Shown piece after piece: positions 1 to 8,742 of a DNA stretch of 64,000 bases. Both the position numbers and the translations under genes were made by a program. Each line of letters begins with the position of its first letter. The first letter of the stretch is position 1. The notes beneath the pieces are model-generated. The model did not search any database. It worked only from the letters and a program-made list of their open reading frames with translations, and was not told where the DNA came from. This DNA is from UBA6170 sp942491385 (GTDB lineage: Bacteria > Chloroflexota > Anaerolineae > Anaerolineales > Anaerolineaceae), in assembly GCA_942491385.1 (NCBI GenBank), contig CALOAF010000004.1, forward strand, positions 186,001 through 250,000, written 5' to 3'.

Positions 1-72
1 GCTGCACAACCCGAAAATTATACTCTCATATTTATGTTATGTGTAGGAGTATCTGGAAATCGAACGAAATCT

Positions 73-109
73 GTTGTATATAGATCTTTCCAAACAATCC
101 ATATACAAC
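73..109. repeat. 9-bp inverted repeat in the gene-free left edge
   Basis: GTTGTATAT at 73-81 is the exact reverse complement of ATATACAAC at 101-109, with a 19-base loop. No T-run follows on either strand, so it does not look like an intrinsic terminator for the gene ending at 171. It could be an operator for a gene beyond the left edge, or chance in AT-rich DNA. Nothing else is recognisable in 1-170. Confidence 0.3.
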
Positions 110-170
110 CATGTTTTTAGATTCACTTTGTTATTAGAGAAAATGATTAAACCGCTACAAGGAAATCATA

Positions 171-1166
171 CTAAAAAGAGAAATCTTGAAATTCCTCGGA
201 AATTAATTGACAAATTGCGTAATAGCCCCAGTCATCCCATTCTTCCTGTACACCAATTCCAGATAGATCCAGGTAATTCTTAAAAATCACCCCACCCTTG
301 AATAATTCAAACATTTCTTTTGCTCCGCGTTCGATGATTGATCGATCTCCAGTTGGCAGGATCTTTTGTATGTCGATGGGACTGAATAAAGCTGCCTTAT
401 GCTTTTTTAATAAAACTGATAGTTCAGGCATGTTGTAAACAGTTGGTTGATCAAATTGGAATGCGTCAACTCCAATTGCCAGAAGGTCAGGGAGAATTGA
501 CCAGTTATTACCACATGAATGCATAAAGATTTTTAGACCGTAATCATGGGCAATTGAAAACAACCGGGCATATTCTGATTTAAAATAATATCGAAACATT
601 TTTGGACTGAAAAACAATCCAGTTTGAGTCCCTAAATCTTCGGCTAAAAAAATACCATCGGCACCATTTTTTCCAGCAAGGTGGATTTTTTGCTCATATG
701 CATCGGAAATGATTTTATGCAATCGAATTAATTTATCCGGGTTTGTTGCCATATCTAAAAAATAAACGCCCATATCCCTAATGTATCGTGCATTATCAAA
801 AACCCAACCTCCAAGAGTAACCATTTTAAATTTATCGGTTTGTTGATTGAATAATTCTATTAAATCTTTTGCACAATCAGGGTGGGAGTAATCTGGAGCA
901 TTTAAATGATCAAGATCATCCCAGTCTTTAACAAAAGGTTGAAAAATTTCTCCTTTTTGAGATCCAATTACCATTCTATGCCAGATATTTCCCCATTCAT
1001 CATCGTAATATTCGCGATCACCTTCTATCCAACGTTTTTGATGATAATTGTGAGGTTTCAGCTCCGCAAATAAAAAATCACTGATTCGATTTCTATCAAA
1101 ATCCAAGCCTGGTCGTGGAGGATTATCGTGATTAATATTAGCTAAAATAATTTCTTTGGAATTCAT
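171..1166 (-). CDS. Uroporphyrinogen decarboxylase (URO-D) family protein
   Basis: The 331-residue protein has the URO-D/methyltransferase TIM-barrel layout. It contains a late HSCGN motif of the kind that holds the metal or cofactor in MtaA/MtbA-like corrinoid methyltransferases, and it lacks the N-terminal arginine signature of true heme-pathway HemE. It follows the isomerase gene by 7 bases, with an AAGGTG ribosome site before the ATG, so it is the last gene of the AraC/oxidoreductase/isomerase operon. In that company a catabolic role, such as demethylation or decarboxylation of a plant-derived or sugar-acid compound, is more likely than heme synthesis. The family is clear; the substrate is not. 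Confidence 0.82.
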   Translation of the reverse strand: MNSKEIILANINHDNPPRPGLDFDRNRISDFLFAELKPHNYHQKRWIEGDREYYDDEWGNIWHRMVIGSQKGEIFQPFVKDWDDLDHLNAPDYSHPDCAKDLIELFNQQTDKFKMVTLGGWVFDNARYIRDMGVYFLDMATNPDKLIRLHKIISDAYEQKIHLAGKNGADGIFLAEDLGTQTGLFFSPKMFRYYFKSEYARLFSIAHDYGLKIFMHSCGNNWSILPDLLAIGVDAFQFDQPTVYNMPELSVLLKKHKAALFSPIDIQKILPTGDRSIIERGAKEMFELFKGGVIFKNYLDLSGIGVQEEWDDWGYYAICQLISEEFQDFSF

Positions 1167-1173
1167 TTGATTA

Positions 1174-2082
1174 TCACCTTAATCTGGCACTTTCTTCTTG
1201 AAATAAATCCATAAATTTCATCCCATATTCAACATAATTCTGGAATCTTATCAAATCTACAAGTTTTTCTGATTGTTCATGATGGACGACTGAAAGGTGT
1301 GGTTCAATCGAAAAACCTCCATCATAATCGTTTCTAATTAAATCACTTACGATCCGTCTCACATCACCATGGCCTTCTCCCGGAAAGGTGAATTTCAACT
1401 CAGGAAAAATCTGGTCCGTCTCCTTAATAAATATGCAATCTTTGATATGTATATATTCAATAAATTCTCTGACATTAGCATAAAATTCCCAGGAGGATTG
1501 TTTTTTATAAGGTGGTTTACCTATGTGGTTGTCCGCACCAACTGGATTGCCTGTATCGAAAACCAATTTAAAATTTGGTGAATTTATTTTGTTTAGTAAT
1601 CTTAATGTGTGAGCATGTGATAAACCACCATAATTCATACAGTTTTCATGCAGGTACAAAATCCCTGCATCTTCGCAAATTTTTACTAAAAGAGACAACT
1701 TCTCAAAAATACATTTTTCAATGTCTGGAGAATCTGGTTCAATATCATTAACAATTTTGAAGCTCATGCCACGTAAATACTTTGTTCCTAGGCGCTGCAT
1801 ACGGGAGATTGCCCGACGAAGCGATTCAAGATTTTCCTGAAAACCAGCTTCATCCCTTGGATCTTTACTCCAATTGGCGATAGCGCTACCAAAACAATTA
1901 ATTTTGACTTTATTTTCATCTAGTTTTTCACAAACATGATCAAATTCATACTCACTGATATCTGTAGTATTAATGTTATTAATGGAGCGTGATTCAATAT
2001 GATTCCATCCCAGTGCTAAAGTTGCTTTAATTTGGATTTCAATTGAATCTCCTGCTTCATCAGCAAATCCGGTGAAGTACAT
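1174..2082 (-). CDS. Sugar phosphate isomerase/epimerase (xylose-isomerase-like TIM barrel)
   Basis: The 302-residue protein matches the AP-endonuclease-2/xylose isomerase-like fold. It has an N-terminal GFADEAGD strand, YLHENCMNYGG near the middle, KLVFDTGNPVGA, a YIHIKDC strand and a terminal GGFSIEPHL strand, whose Glu/Asp/His residues form the usual divalent metal site. The ATG is preceded by GGAGG. It lies 44 bases after the Gfo/Idh oxidoreductase and 7 bases before the URO-D gene. IolE/IolH-like enzymes often pair with Gfo/Idh dehydrogenases in inositol or uncommon sugar degradation, but the substrate cannot be fixed here. Confidence 0.85.
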   Translation of the reverse strand: MYFTGFADEAGDSIEIQIKATLALGWNHIESRSINNINTTDISEYEFDHVCEKLDENKVKINCFGSAIANWSKDPRDEAGFQENLESLRRAISRMQRLGTKYLRGMSFKIVNDIEPDSPDIEKCIFEKLSLLVKICEDAGILYLHENCMNYGGLSHAHTLRLLNKINSPNFKLVFDTGNPVGADNHIGKPPYKKQSSWEFYANVREFIEYIHIKDCIFIKETDQIFPELKFTFPGEGHGDVRRIVSDLIRNDYDGGFSIEPHLSVVHHEQSEKLVDLIRFQNYVEYGMKFMDLFQEESARLR

Positions 2083-2126
2083 GTTTCCTCCAATGTTTTA
2101 TATTTTGTTTATTCATGATGTACCAA

Positions 2127-3302
2127 CTAATTTCCAAAGGATTTTGAAATATCTGGATTAAGTGAAAATCCAGGTAATTTCTTGACTTTGGAACTGCGAA
2201 CCTTGTCTTCCAATTTTCTTTTAAACAACTCGGAATCCGTTGGTAAAAGAATTTTATTATTTAATAACGATGACAAAAGGATTGAATTACTCAATTCAAG
2301 CTGATTTAATCCTTCTTCTCCATGAACTATTAATTCTTCTTTTCCAAGAATTGCATTCACAAAATTTTCGATAATAATCTTATGACCTGGTAAGCCATGA
2401 TGCTCATAAGGTATATCTAATTCAACGTATTCTGTAAACGCATATGGATCAATGGAGGTTTGTATTTGTTCTAACATTGAGATTTTATTCTTCCAAAAGG
2501 TCAGGATATTATTTTCAAATACTATTTTTCCCTTTTCACCAATGATTTCAAGGCGATTGGTTCCTGGTGACTCACCTGTGGAGGTTATGATATGGCCAAC
2601 CATGCCATTTTGATATTCAAAGAATGCGGTAACTTCATCCTCAACTTCTATTTCATGATACTTCCCAAAACCAGCAAATCCTGTTACTTTTTCTGGCATA
2701 CCAAAAAACCATTGAAAAAGATCGAGATTGTGTGGACATTGATTAATTAATACACCTCCGCCTTCACCTTTCCAGGTTGCCCGCCAATCTCCATTGTCAT
2801 AATAACTTTGGTTGCGGAACCAATTTGTAATGATCCAGGTTGCTCGTATTATTTTCCCTAATTCACCAGCGTCTAACATACTCTTGATTTTTTTCCAATA
2901 CCCGTAGGTGCGTTGTTGAAACATAATCGTAAATTTCAGATCGGAATGATGCTTGATTGCTTCTTTATATGCCTTTACCATTAATTTTCCATCACTCAAT
3001 TGGGCTGAAATTGGTTTCTCTGTCAGAACATGAATCCCCTTATGAAAACAATCGATAGCAATAGGTGTGTGGTCATAATGTGGAGTTGAAATCAACACTC
3101 CATCCAATTCGATTGTATTTAACATTTCCTGGTAGTCAGTAAAGGATTTTGTTGAGGGAGAAGAAGAAAACGCTTCCATTCTCTCAGGTATAAGGTCACA
3201 TATTGCAGATAGTTGAACGCCAGGTAATGACTGGATATCTTTAACGTGTTGACTCCCCATAGCGCCTATGCCAATTACAGCTAATTTAATATCATTCTCC
3301 AT
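2127..3302 (-). CDS. Gfo/Idh/MocA-family NAD(P)-dependent oxidoreductase
   Basis: An N-terminal Rossmann fold (LAVIGIGAMGSQHV) is followed by the EKP loop (LTEKPISAQ) with its catalytic lysine, then the alpha/beta domain with GGGVLINQCPHNLDLFQWFFG carrying the conserved D-x-x-x-H-like region. I start the gene at 3302, giving 391 residues, because AGGAGG sits 5 bases upstream; a longer reading from 3338 adds 12 residues not typical of the family. It is the first enzyme gene after the AraC regulator, 72 bases away. The predicted job is oxidation of a sugar, inositol or a derivative in the same pathway as the two following genes. Confidence 0.88.
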   Translation of the reverse strand: MENDIKLAVIGIGAMGSQHVKDIQSLPGVQLSAICDLIPERMEAFSSSPSTKSFTDYQEMLNTIELDGVLISTPHYDHTPIAIDCFHKGIHVLTEKPISAQLSDGKLMVKAYKEAIKHHSDLKFTIMFQQRTYGYWKKIKSMLDAGELGKIIRATWIITNWFRNQSYYDNGDWRATWKGEGGGVLINQCPHNLDLFQWFFGMPEKVTGFAGFGKYHEIEVEDEVTAFFEYQNGMVGHIITSTGESPGTNRLEIIGEKGKIVFENNILTFWKNKISMLEQIQTSIDPYAFTEYVELDIPYEHHGLPGHKIIIENFVNAILGKEELIVHGEEGLNQLELSNSILLSSLLNNKILLPTDSELFKRKLEDKVRSSKVKKLPGFSLNPDISKSFGN

Positions 3303-3374
3303 TGGAGACCTCCTACTCTTAATATTTACGATACTCAATAATAGCTTCAGCAGCTATTGTCAAACGATCGTAAA

Positions 3375-4196
3375 CTATTGGTCAATATTCAATTTCCGTC
3401 TAGCATTACCCTGGGTTCGTCGAAAATCACTTGGGGTTACACCGGTTTCCTTCCGAAAAATATTGGTAAAGTAGCTGAAATTGGTATACCCGATCTGGAG
3501 ACTGATTTCTGAAATTGGAAGTGAGCTCTCTAGTAATAATTGTTTGGCACGATCGATCCTTAATTGCAATAATCGTTTTGTAATGGTCATCCCGGAAATG
3601 TTCCGAAAAATCCTTGCCAAATGAGAAGGTGATATATGAAATACTCTAGAGAGATCTTCTCGACTGATATTTTTAAATAAATTGCGCCTTAAATACGCAT
3701 CAATTTGATTGAAGGTTTCATTTTGAGTATGTATATTTAGTTTAGATATGTTTTCAGATTGATTGAAAGACTTTGTTTTTCTTTCCAATCCAATTAAGAT
3801 GCGCGTAACCAGTGCTTCTACAAATTCGTAAGTGTTTTCTCCAGGTCTATTAATTTCGTTAATCAAAGTGTTTAGATCGAAACGTAATTCATTGGGAATA
3901 TTTACAATTTTGTCTAGCAAATCGTCCAAAATGAGGTGATGATTTTCGAATAAAACATAAAAATATCCGATAGATTTATTATGGTATTTAGGTGATCGCA
4001 TTACTCCGGGTGAAATAAGAATTGAGTCATCCATTTGAAGGGTTAATAATCGTTCATTACATGAAAAGTTAACATTACCATAGACAACACAATACCATTG
4101 GAATAAGGAATGGCTGTGCGAAGGAATGTTGTAAGAATGCCCTACTTCGTTATAAACAATTTCCCTGATATTGATTGGTGAAATACTGGTTTCCAT
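3375..4196 (-). CDS. AraC-family transcriptional regulator
   Basis: The C-terminal third carries two helix-turn-helix motifs of the AraC/XylS type (ISREDLSRVFHISPSHLARIF, then PISEISLQIGYTNFSYFTNIFRK) ending in GVTPSDFRR. The N-terminal part, with HSHSLFQWYCVVYG, is an AraC-type cupin ligand-binding domain. I choose the ATG at 4196 (273 residues), where the domain begins. The frame stays open to 4439, but those 81 codons give unlikely protein and overlap promoter-like DNA. It lies just upstream of, and on the same strand as, the oxidoreductase/isomerase/URO-D genes, so it probably controls them. Confidence 0.85.
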   Translation of the reverse strand: METSISPINIREIVYNEVGHSYNIPSHSHSLFQWYCVVYGNVNFSCNERLLTLQMDDSILISPGVMRSPKYHNKSIGYFYVLFENHHLILDDLLDKIVNIPNELRFDLNTLINEINRPGENTYEFVEALVTRILIGLERKTKSFNQSENISKLNIHTQNETFNQIDAYLRRNLFKNISREDLSRVFHISPSHLARIFRNISGMTITKRLLQLRIDRAKQLLLESSLPISEISLQIGYTNFSYFTNIFRKETGVTPSDFRRTQGNARRKLNIDQ

Positions 4197-4349
4197 ATTC
4201 CCAATTATATTTGTAAAATATTTAATAAAAAAACATGAAAGAGAAATGCATAAAAATTTTGCTAAGAAATTTTTTTTCACCCTTTTTACATGGTTAGAGA
4301 GTTTAGCTGTAATAGAATTCCAATCAAAGCTAAAGAGAAATGCCCGTTG

Positions 4350-4375
4350 ATTATAGATAATTGGATTGCTGTCAA
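4350..4375 (-). promoter_or_regulatory. Candidate minus-strand promoter for araC-like operon (short spacer)
   Basis: On the minus strand TTGACA (4370-4375) is followed after only 14 bases by TATAAT (4350-4355). The hexamers are perfect but the spacer is shorter than the usual 16-18. The -35 lies in the first copy of a 15-base direct repeat. Such a layout is weak alone and could depend on an activator. Confidence 0.35.
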
Positions 4376-4441
4376 GGCATTCTAGAAATATCCTCCAGAT
4401 TGCAAAGTAGTAATTATGCCTTGTTCGGATTGCTGTCAAGG
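4363..4441. repeat. 15-bp direct repeat pair between AraC gene and rpmF
   Basis: GGATTGCTGTCAAGG occurs at 4363-4377 and again, exactly, at 4427-4441, with starts 64 bases apart (about six helical turns). The second copy abuts an inverted half (CTTGACAG, 4446-4453). Each copy, read on the minus strand, contains a perfect TTGACA. The pair may be AraC-regulator sites or duplicated -35 elements. Confidence 0.55.
4411..4439 (-). promoter_or_regulatory. Candidate minus-strand promoter upstream of the AraC operon
   Basis: On the minus strand TTGACA (4434-4439) is followed after 17 bases by TAATTA (4411-4416), a weak -10. It is back to back with the rpmF promoter on the other strand, the two -35 boxes being separated by 7 bases. 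Confidence 0.4.
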
Positions 4442-4446
4442 ATTGC

Positions 4447-4476
4447 TTGACAGTTTTTAACCCCTGAGATTATAAT
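4447..4476 (+). promoter_or_regulatory. Consensus sigma-70 promoter of rpmF
   Basis: TTGACA (4447-4452), an 18-base spacer and TATAAT (4471-4476) give two perfect hexamers. Transcription would start near 4483, leaving a leader of about 45 bases before the rpmF ATG. This is the strongest vegetative promoter I can see in the window, as suits a ribosomal protein gene. Confidence 0.8.
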
Positions 4477-4529
4477 TTGACGGCTTAACAAAATAGTAAA
4501 TTACTGAATCTTCAGATAGGAGTAAGATA

Positions 4530-4724
4530 ATGGGTCCGCAGCCAAAAAGAAAAATTTCAAAAGGTCGACGTGATCGACGTCGTGCACATGACAGCCTCAC
4601 CGCGCCATCACTGGTACAATGCAGCAATTGTGGTGAAATGAGATTATCGCACACGATATGTCCATCATGTGGTCACTACCAGGGACGAGAAGTTGTCCAG
4701 GTAGATAAAGAAAAGAAGAAGTAA
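4530..4724 (+). CDS. rpmF: 50S ribosomal protein L32
   Basis: The 64-residue basic protein begins MGPQPKRKISKGRRDRRRAH, as L32 does, and has a zinc-binding CSNCGE/CPSCGHY pair of Cys-x2-Cys knuckles, so this is the zinc-containing paralogue type. It ends in a Lys-rich tail. AGGAG precedes the ATG. The gene is single, between a consensus promoter and an intrinsic terminator. It is not followed by the fatty-acid genes (plsX/fabH) that often accompany rpmF in other bacteria. Confidence 0.96.
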   Translation: MGPQPKRKISKGRRDRRRAHDSLTAPSLVQCSNCGEMRLSHTICPSCGHYQGREVVQVDKEKKK

Positions 4725-4731
4725 TAAAAAG

Positions 4732-4755
4732 AAAACTCCGAAAGGAGTTTTTTTT
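4732..4755 (+). terminator. Intrinsic terminator after rpmF
   Basis: AAAACTCC (4732-4739), a GAAA tetraloop and GGAGTTTT form a short hairpin ending in eight T residues. It reaches the stop codon of the opposite-strand gene at 4754, and its A-rich left arm also makes it a possible terminator for that gene. Confidence 0.8.
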
Positions 4756-4978
4756 ATAAAGCCCAGGCAATTAGAATTCCCAAAAAACCTATCACGATCC
4801 CAACATGGAGCAGTAAATTATTTTGAGTCAGCCAGTTATTGAAAAAAAGCCCCAAAATAAAATTTATGATCACGGATAATACGGCAATAAATATCAGTAA
4901 CCCTTTACGGTTTGAAAAAAAACCTGAAAGCCTCGATAAAATTTTAGACAATTTGGTCATTTTATTCTTCAGTTTCAT
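4754..4978 (-). CDS. Small two-helix membrane protein
   Basis: The 74-residue product has a basic N-terminus, two hydrophobic segments (about residues 28-46 and 55-74) and no recognisable domain. The first ATG (4978) lies inside the end of hflX; a second ATG at 4960, one base after the hflX stop, gives 68 residues and may be the real start. Either way it is coupled to hflX as the last gene of a long minus-strand operon. Function unknown. Confidence 0.6.
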   Translation of the reverse strand: MKLKNKMTKLSKILSRLSGFFSNRKGLLIFIAVLSVIINFILGLFFNNWLTQNNLLLHVGIVIGFLGILIAWAL

Positions 4979-6302
4979 TCTGTGAGGCTAGGAAATAATG
5001 CTCGAATGAGGACACATACCTCACAGGGATTCTCCCTTCTATTTCCACACCACCTTTTTTATGAGAGATATTCTCAATTTTTCCCTGTTCATGAAATAAT
5101 GAAATTAAACGACCTTGTTGATAAGGTAGTTTTACTTTTACCGGCACATAATTGAAAAATAGATCATTTTCTATCATACTTAATAAATTATTTACACCTA
5201 TACCTGTTTTTGCAGAAATAGCGATTGCATCCTGATAGCTTTGGGAAATTTCTCTGGCGGAATCAGGTTCTGGAAATTTGTCAATTTTATTCAGTACGGT
5301 AATGGTGGGTATACCATCAGCATTCAAGAGCGATAATGTGTCTTGGACAGATTGCCATTGGGATTGAGCACTAGGGTGTGTAATGTCAACAATATGCAAT
5401 AACAAATCCGCTTCATTGATTTCTTCGAGGGTGGCCCTGAACGCCGCAATTAATTGGGTCGGGAGTTTTTGAATAAAACCTACCGTATCTGTGAATAAAC
5501 AAACATGATTGTCAGGTAAATTAACACGTTTGGTGGTCGGGTCTAATGTAGCAAATAATTGATCTGCAACATAAACATCCGCAGTTGATATGTAATTTAA
5601 TAATGTGGACTTCCCTGCATTTGTATACCCGACCAGAGCAACTGTAGGGATTTGCGACCTTTTCCTTTGAGAGCGATAACGGCTGCGGTGAGACCTGACT
5701 TTTTCCAGTTCTTTTTTTAAATTAGAAATTTTATTGCGAATTTCACGACGGTCAACTTCAAGTTGGGTTTCACCGGGTCCTCTTAATCCGACTCCCCCCA
5801 CACTACCTGTTCTTCCACCACCTCCACCAGTTTGTCTGGCCAGGTGCGTCCACGCGCGGGTTAATCGTGGCAATCGGTATTCATATTGGGCTAATTCGAC
5901 CTGCAGAATTCCTTCTCTGGTATCAGCATGCTGAGCGAAAATATCTAAGATGAGAGCAGTGCGATCGATGATGCGCACTTTGTCTCCAAAGCTCTTTTCT
6001 AATTCTCTTTGATGCCTGGGTGATAATTCTTCATCAAAAATAACAACATCAGCCTGGGTTTCATTCACCAGTGCAATTACTTCTTGCACTTTTCCGGATC
6101 CAATAAATGTTTCAGGGTTTGGATGTGATAAACTTTGGGTTACTTCACCGACTACTTTCAAACCTGCAGTTGAGGATAAAAGACTTAGTTCAGCTAGAGA
6201 ATCTTCCAATGAAAGCCAATTGTCCTGGTTGTAAATATCAACGCCAACCAAAAAAGCTTTTTCTTTAGCCATTCTTGTGGATTCTGTTATTTTCTTTACC
6301 AT
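4962..6302 (-). CDS. hflX: Ribosome-associated GTPase HflX
   Basis: The 446-residue protein has the HflX N-terminal domain with GSGKVQEV and DEELSPRHQRELE, a glycine-rich GGGGRTGSVGGVGLRGPGE linker, and a complete G domain: GYTNAGKST from residue 225, DTVGFIQKLP, NKID and SAKTG. HflX binds the 50S subunit and splits stalled or heat-damaged ribosomes. It starts 7 bases after the aminotransferase stop. A second possible start (MAKEKAF, 6272) would shorten it by 10 residues; neither start has a strong ribosome site. Confidence 0.95.
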   Translation of the reverse strand: MVKKITESTRMAKEKAFLVGVDIYNQDNWLSLEDSLAELSLLSSTAGLKVVGEVTQSLSHPNPETFIGSGKVQEVIALVNETQADVVIFDEELSPRHQRELEKSFGDKVRIIDRTALILDIFAQHADTREGILQVELAQYEYRLPRLTRAWTHLARQTGGGGGRTGSVGGVGLRGPGETQLEVDRREIRNKISNLKKELEKVRSHRSRYRSQRKRSQIPTVALVGYTNAGKSTLLNYISTADVYVADQLFATLDPTTKRVNLPDNHVCLFTDTVGFIQKLPTQLIAAFRATLEEINEADLLLHIVDITHPSAQSQWQSVQDTLSLLNADGIPTITVLNKIDKFPEPDSAREISQSYQDAIAISAKTGIGVNNLLSMIENDLFFNYVPVKVKLPYQQGRLISLFHEQGKIENISHKKGGVEIEGRIPVRYVSSFEHYFLASQNETEE

Positions 6303-6309
6303 AATTTTC

Positions 6310-7497
6310 TCATTTTGATTTCATCCAATGTTTAATTCTCTCTACTGCTTCCTGAATTCTCACTGTTTTAGTGCCGAGAGAAACTCGTAAATATCCTTCT
6401 CCGTATTGTCCATAAACTATACCAGGAGTTGTACTGACACCGGTTTCTTCTAATAATTGATTGCAGAATGACATACTATCTTCAAATCCTTCTGGCAACT
6501 TTGCCCAGATGTAGATCGCTGCGGGTGGGAAATCAACCTCAAAACCAGCTTCTTTTAATCCACAAACGACAATGTCCCTTCTGGTTTGATAGATTTCATT
6601 TCTGCTTTTTAACCATGCTTGGTCACCCGTGATGGCAGTAATTCCTGCGTCTATGATCGGGGCAAATTGAGATGAATCCATTTGGCTTTTATAGGTATGG
6701 ATGTAGCTAATAATATTTGCATTGCCCACAGCCATCCCTAAGCGCCATCCAGCCATATTGTAAGCCTTAGACAAAGAATTAAATTCGACGGCAACATCTT
6801 TCGCATTTTCAACCTGAAGAAAACTTGGCGCAACATAATCATCAAAACAAACATCCACATAGGGCGCGTCATGAGCAATAATGATTTGATTCTCCTTTGC
6901 AAAAGCGACCATTTCCTCAAAGAAAGCGATAGGAGCAATGGCACCGGTTGGGTTGTTTGGATAATTGATCCAAAATATTTTTGTTTTTTGGATGATTTCC
7001 TGAGGAATAGATGACAGATCAGGTAAAAATCCATTTTTCTTGAGCAAAGGAATTGTATAAATTTTACCCCCTGCAATTTTTGTGCTGGCTGAATAAACCG
7101 GATATCCAGGATCTGGTACTATGACATAATCACCAGGATTTACCAAAACCTGAGTCATATTAAACAGACCTTCTTTAGAACCAATTAAACCTACAGTTTC
7201 GGTTTGTGGGTCCAACTTAACACCAAATCGTTTTTCATAATAAAATGCAATCGCTCGCCGTAATTCAGGGGCACCACCCATAGGTGTGTACCCGTGTTTG
7301 TTGGGTAAAGCAGCGGATGAAATTAATTTATCAATGATAAATTTATCCGGGGGTAAATCTGGTGACCCCATATCAATCTTTATGATATCCAATCCATTTT
7401 CCTGGAGTTGAAGAATTTTCTTTGCTAAGATAACAAAATAATACGGCTTAAAAGATGCAATTCGGTCGGCTGGTTTGATAAATGAATTGGTTGTCAT
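6310..7497 (-). CDS. Class I/II PLP-dependent aminotransferase, LL-diaminopimelate aminotransferase-like
   Basis: The 395-residue protein is a fold-type I aminotransferase with YPNNPTGA, the PLP lysine in SLSKAYNMAGWRLG, and a C-terminal RVSLG arginine motif that binds the substrate carboxylate. The overall sequence resembles DapL-type LL-diaminopimelate aminotransferases, which make LL-DAP for lysine and cell wall in several phyla that lack the acyl pathways. An aspartate or alanine aminotransferase role cannot be excluded. The ATG overlaps the stop of the upstream kinase (TAATG), so the two are translationally coupled. Confidence 0.82.
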   Translation of the reverse strand: MTTNSFIKPADRIASFKPYYFVILAKKILQLQENGLDIIKIDMGSPDLPPDKFIIDKLISSAALPNKHGYTPMGGAPELRRAIAFYYEKRFGVKLDPQTETVGLIGSKEGLFNMTQVLVNPGDYVIVPDPGYPVYSASTKIAGGKIYTIPLLKKNGFLPDLSSIPQEIIQKTKIFWINYPNNPTGAIAPIAFFEEMVAFAKENQIIIAHDAPYVDVCFDDYVAPSFLQVENAKDVAVEFNSLSKAYNMAGWRLGMAVGNANIISYIHTYKSQMDSSQFAPIIDAGITAITGDQAWLKSRNEIYQTRRDIVVCGLKEAGFEVDFPPAAIYIWAKLPEGFEDSMSFCNQLLEETGVSTTPGIVYGQYGEGYLRVSLGTKTVRIQEAVERIKHWMKSK

Positions 7498-8702
7498 TAA
7501 ATATTTTCCTCACTTGTGTTTTTTTCAAGTATTTGATCCTTTATCGGTAACAAAATATGGAAAGTTGATCCGGGAAAATCAGTTTCACTGTATCCTGATG
7601 ATTCGACCCAGATGGAACCACCATGTGCTTCTGCGATTCCCTTTGCGATTGGGAGCCCCAGTCCTGGTCCACCACCTTTGAATTTTGTTTTACTACTGGA
7701 ATGTAAGGCAATATTGCCAAGTCTATTAAATTTCTCAAAAATGACTGTCTGATCTTCCTGGTTGATTCCAATTCCAGTATCAGAAATTAAAACCTCAATA
7801 AACCCAGGCAATTTTCTGCCACTGAGATTAATTTTTCCACCATCAGGAGTAAATTTTATCGCATTGACAATAAGATTTTTAAATAATTGAATTAGCTTTT
7901 CAGAATCTCCGTAATTCATTAATCGATAACCATCAAATTCCTGAATGTTGATGGAAATGTCCCGGTCTTTGCTGGTGGGTGAAACCTCCAAAAGCACAAA
8001 TTCAATGATTCTATTTAACCAGTATGGTTGAAGGTTGAGAGATAACAGGTTATTTTCTAATAAAGAAACATCAATCATATCTTCGATAATTGCTCGCAAC
8101 CGTTTGGATCCATTCAAAATACCATTTGTAAAAACCAACAAATCTTTATTGTTCTGGTTTAATATCACATCAATCAACATGGATGTGTAACCATCTATTA
8201 AAGTCAGAGGCGTTTTCAATTCATGAGCAGCCACTGCCACAAAATTACTCTTACTCTCATCCAATTTTTCTAAGTCTGATCTAGCGATTTCTAACTGCTT
8301 CGAGAGATATTGGAATTTTTTTGAAGTTTCAATACTGACTGATTTCCTGAATAAATATGAATAGATTGGCAGCAAAATTGTGTTTAATTGTGCGGTTTCA
8401 TCTGCTTTGCAATTTTCAATAATGGTTTGATTTGAGATTTGTACTATTTGAGTGATGAAATCGTTTATCACAACTCTTTCTTCTTCCAGATCGGATTGGG
8501 TTAAAGAATTTGCCCAAGTCTCCAACAATGGGTCAAACCAGGAAGGATCACCCGTCTCTACAGCCTGAATGAGATGAGAAAAAAATGATTGAAATTGATC
8601 AGTTATTTCGTCCTTGAGCAGAGAACCGCGCACCAACTCAAGCACAACCCTCTTTTCAATCATTGGGGAAATGCGCTTAAGAATATCTACAGATTGTGAC
8701 AT
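7497..8702 (-). CDS. Sensor histidine kinase, soluble
   Basis: The 401-residue protein has no transmembrane segment. Residues 1-135 form an all-helical N-terminal domain resembling RsbR-like sensor domains. A short coiled coil leads to the HisKA box AAHELKTPLTLIDGY (phospho-accepting His160) and a full HATPase_c domain with an N box (NLIVNAIKFTPDGG), ISDTGIGI and GGPGLGLPIAKGI. No response regulator is adjacent, so its partner is elsewhere. It lies between the M28 peptidase and the aminotransferase and overlaps the latter by one base. Confidence 0.9.
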   Translation of the reverse strand: MSQSVDILKRISPMIEKRVVLELVRGSLLKDEITDQFQSFFSHLIQAVETGDPSWFDPLLETWANSLTQSDLEEERVVINDFITQIVQISNQTIIENCKADETAQLNTILLPIYSYLFRKSVSIETSKKFQYLSKQLEIARSDLEKLDESKSNFVAVAAHELKTPLTLIDGYTSMLIDVILNQNNKDLLVFTNGILNGSKRLRAIIEDMIDVSLLENNLLSLNLQPYWLNRIIEFVLLEVSPTSKDRDISINIQEFDGYRLMNYGDSEKLIQLFKNLIVNAIKFTPDGGKINLSGRKLPGFIEVLISDTGIGINQEDQTVIFEKFNRLGNIALHSSSKTKFKGGGPGLGLPIAKGIAEAHGGSIWVESSGYSETDFPGSTFHILLPIKDQILEKNTSEENI

Positions 8703-8742
8703 AATTAAAGTTTATGCTATATGGGAAAGTTTTTCCAATGTT

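Noticed and set aside
4197..4439. 81-codon N-terminal extension of the AraC regulator
   Set aside because: It has no ribosome site, its composition is odd and it overlaps promoter-like sequence. The cupin domain begins at the 4196 ATG.
4433..4453. Palindrome CTGTCAAG-N5-CTTGACAG as an operator
   Set aside because: It is explained more simply by two opposed TTGACA -35 boxes, though an operator function is still possible.
4457..4654. 65-codon open frame on the minus strand over rpmF
   Set aside because: It is antisense to a clear ribosomal protein gene and has no family features.
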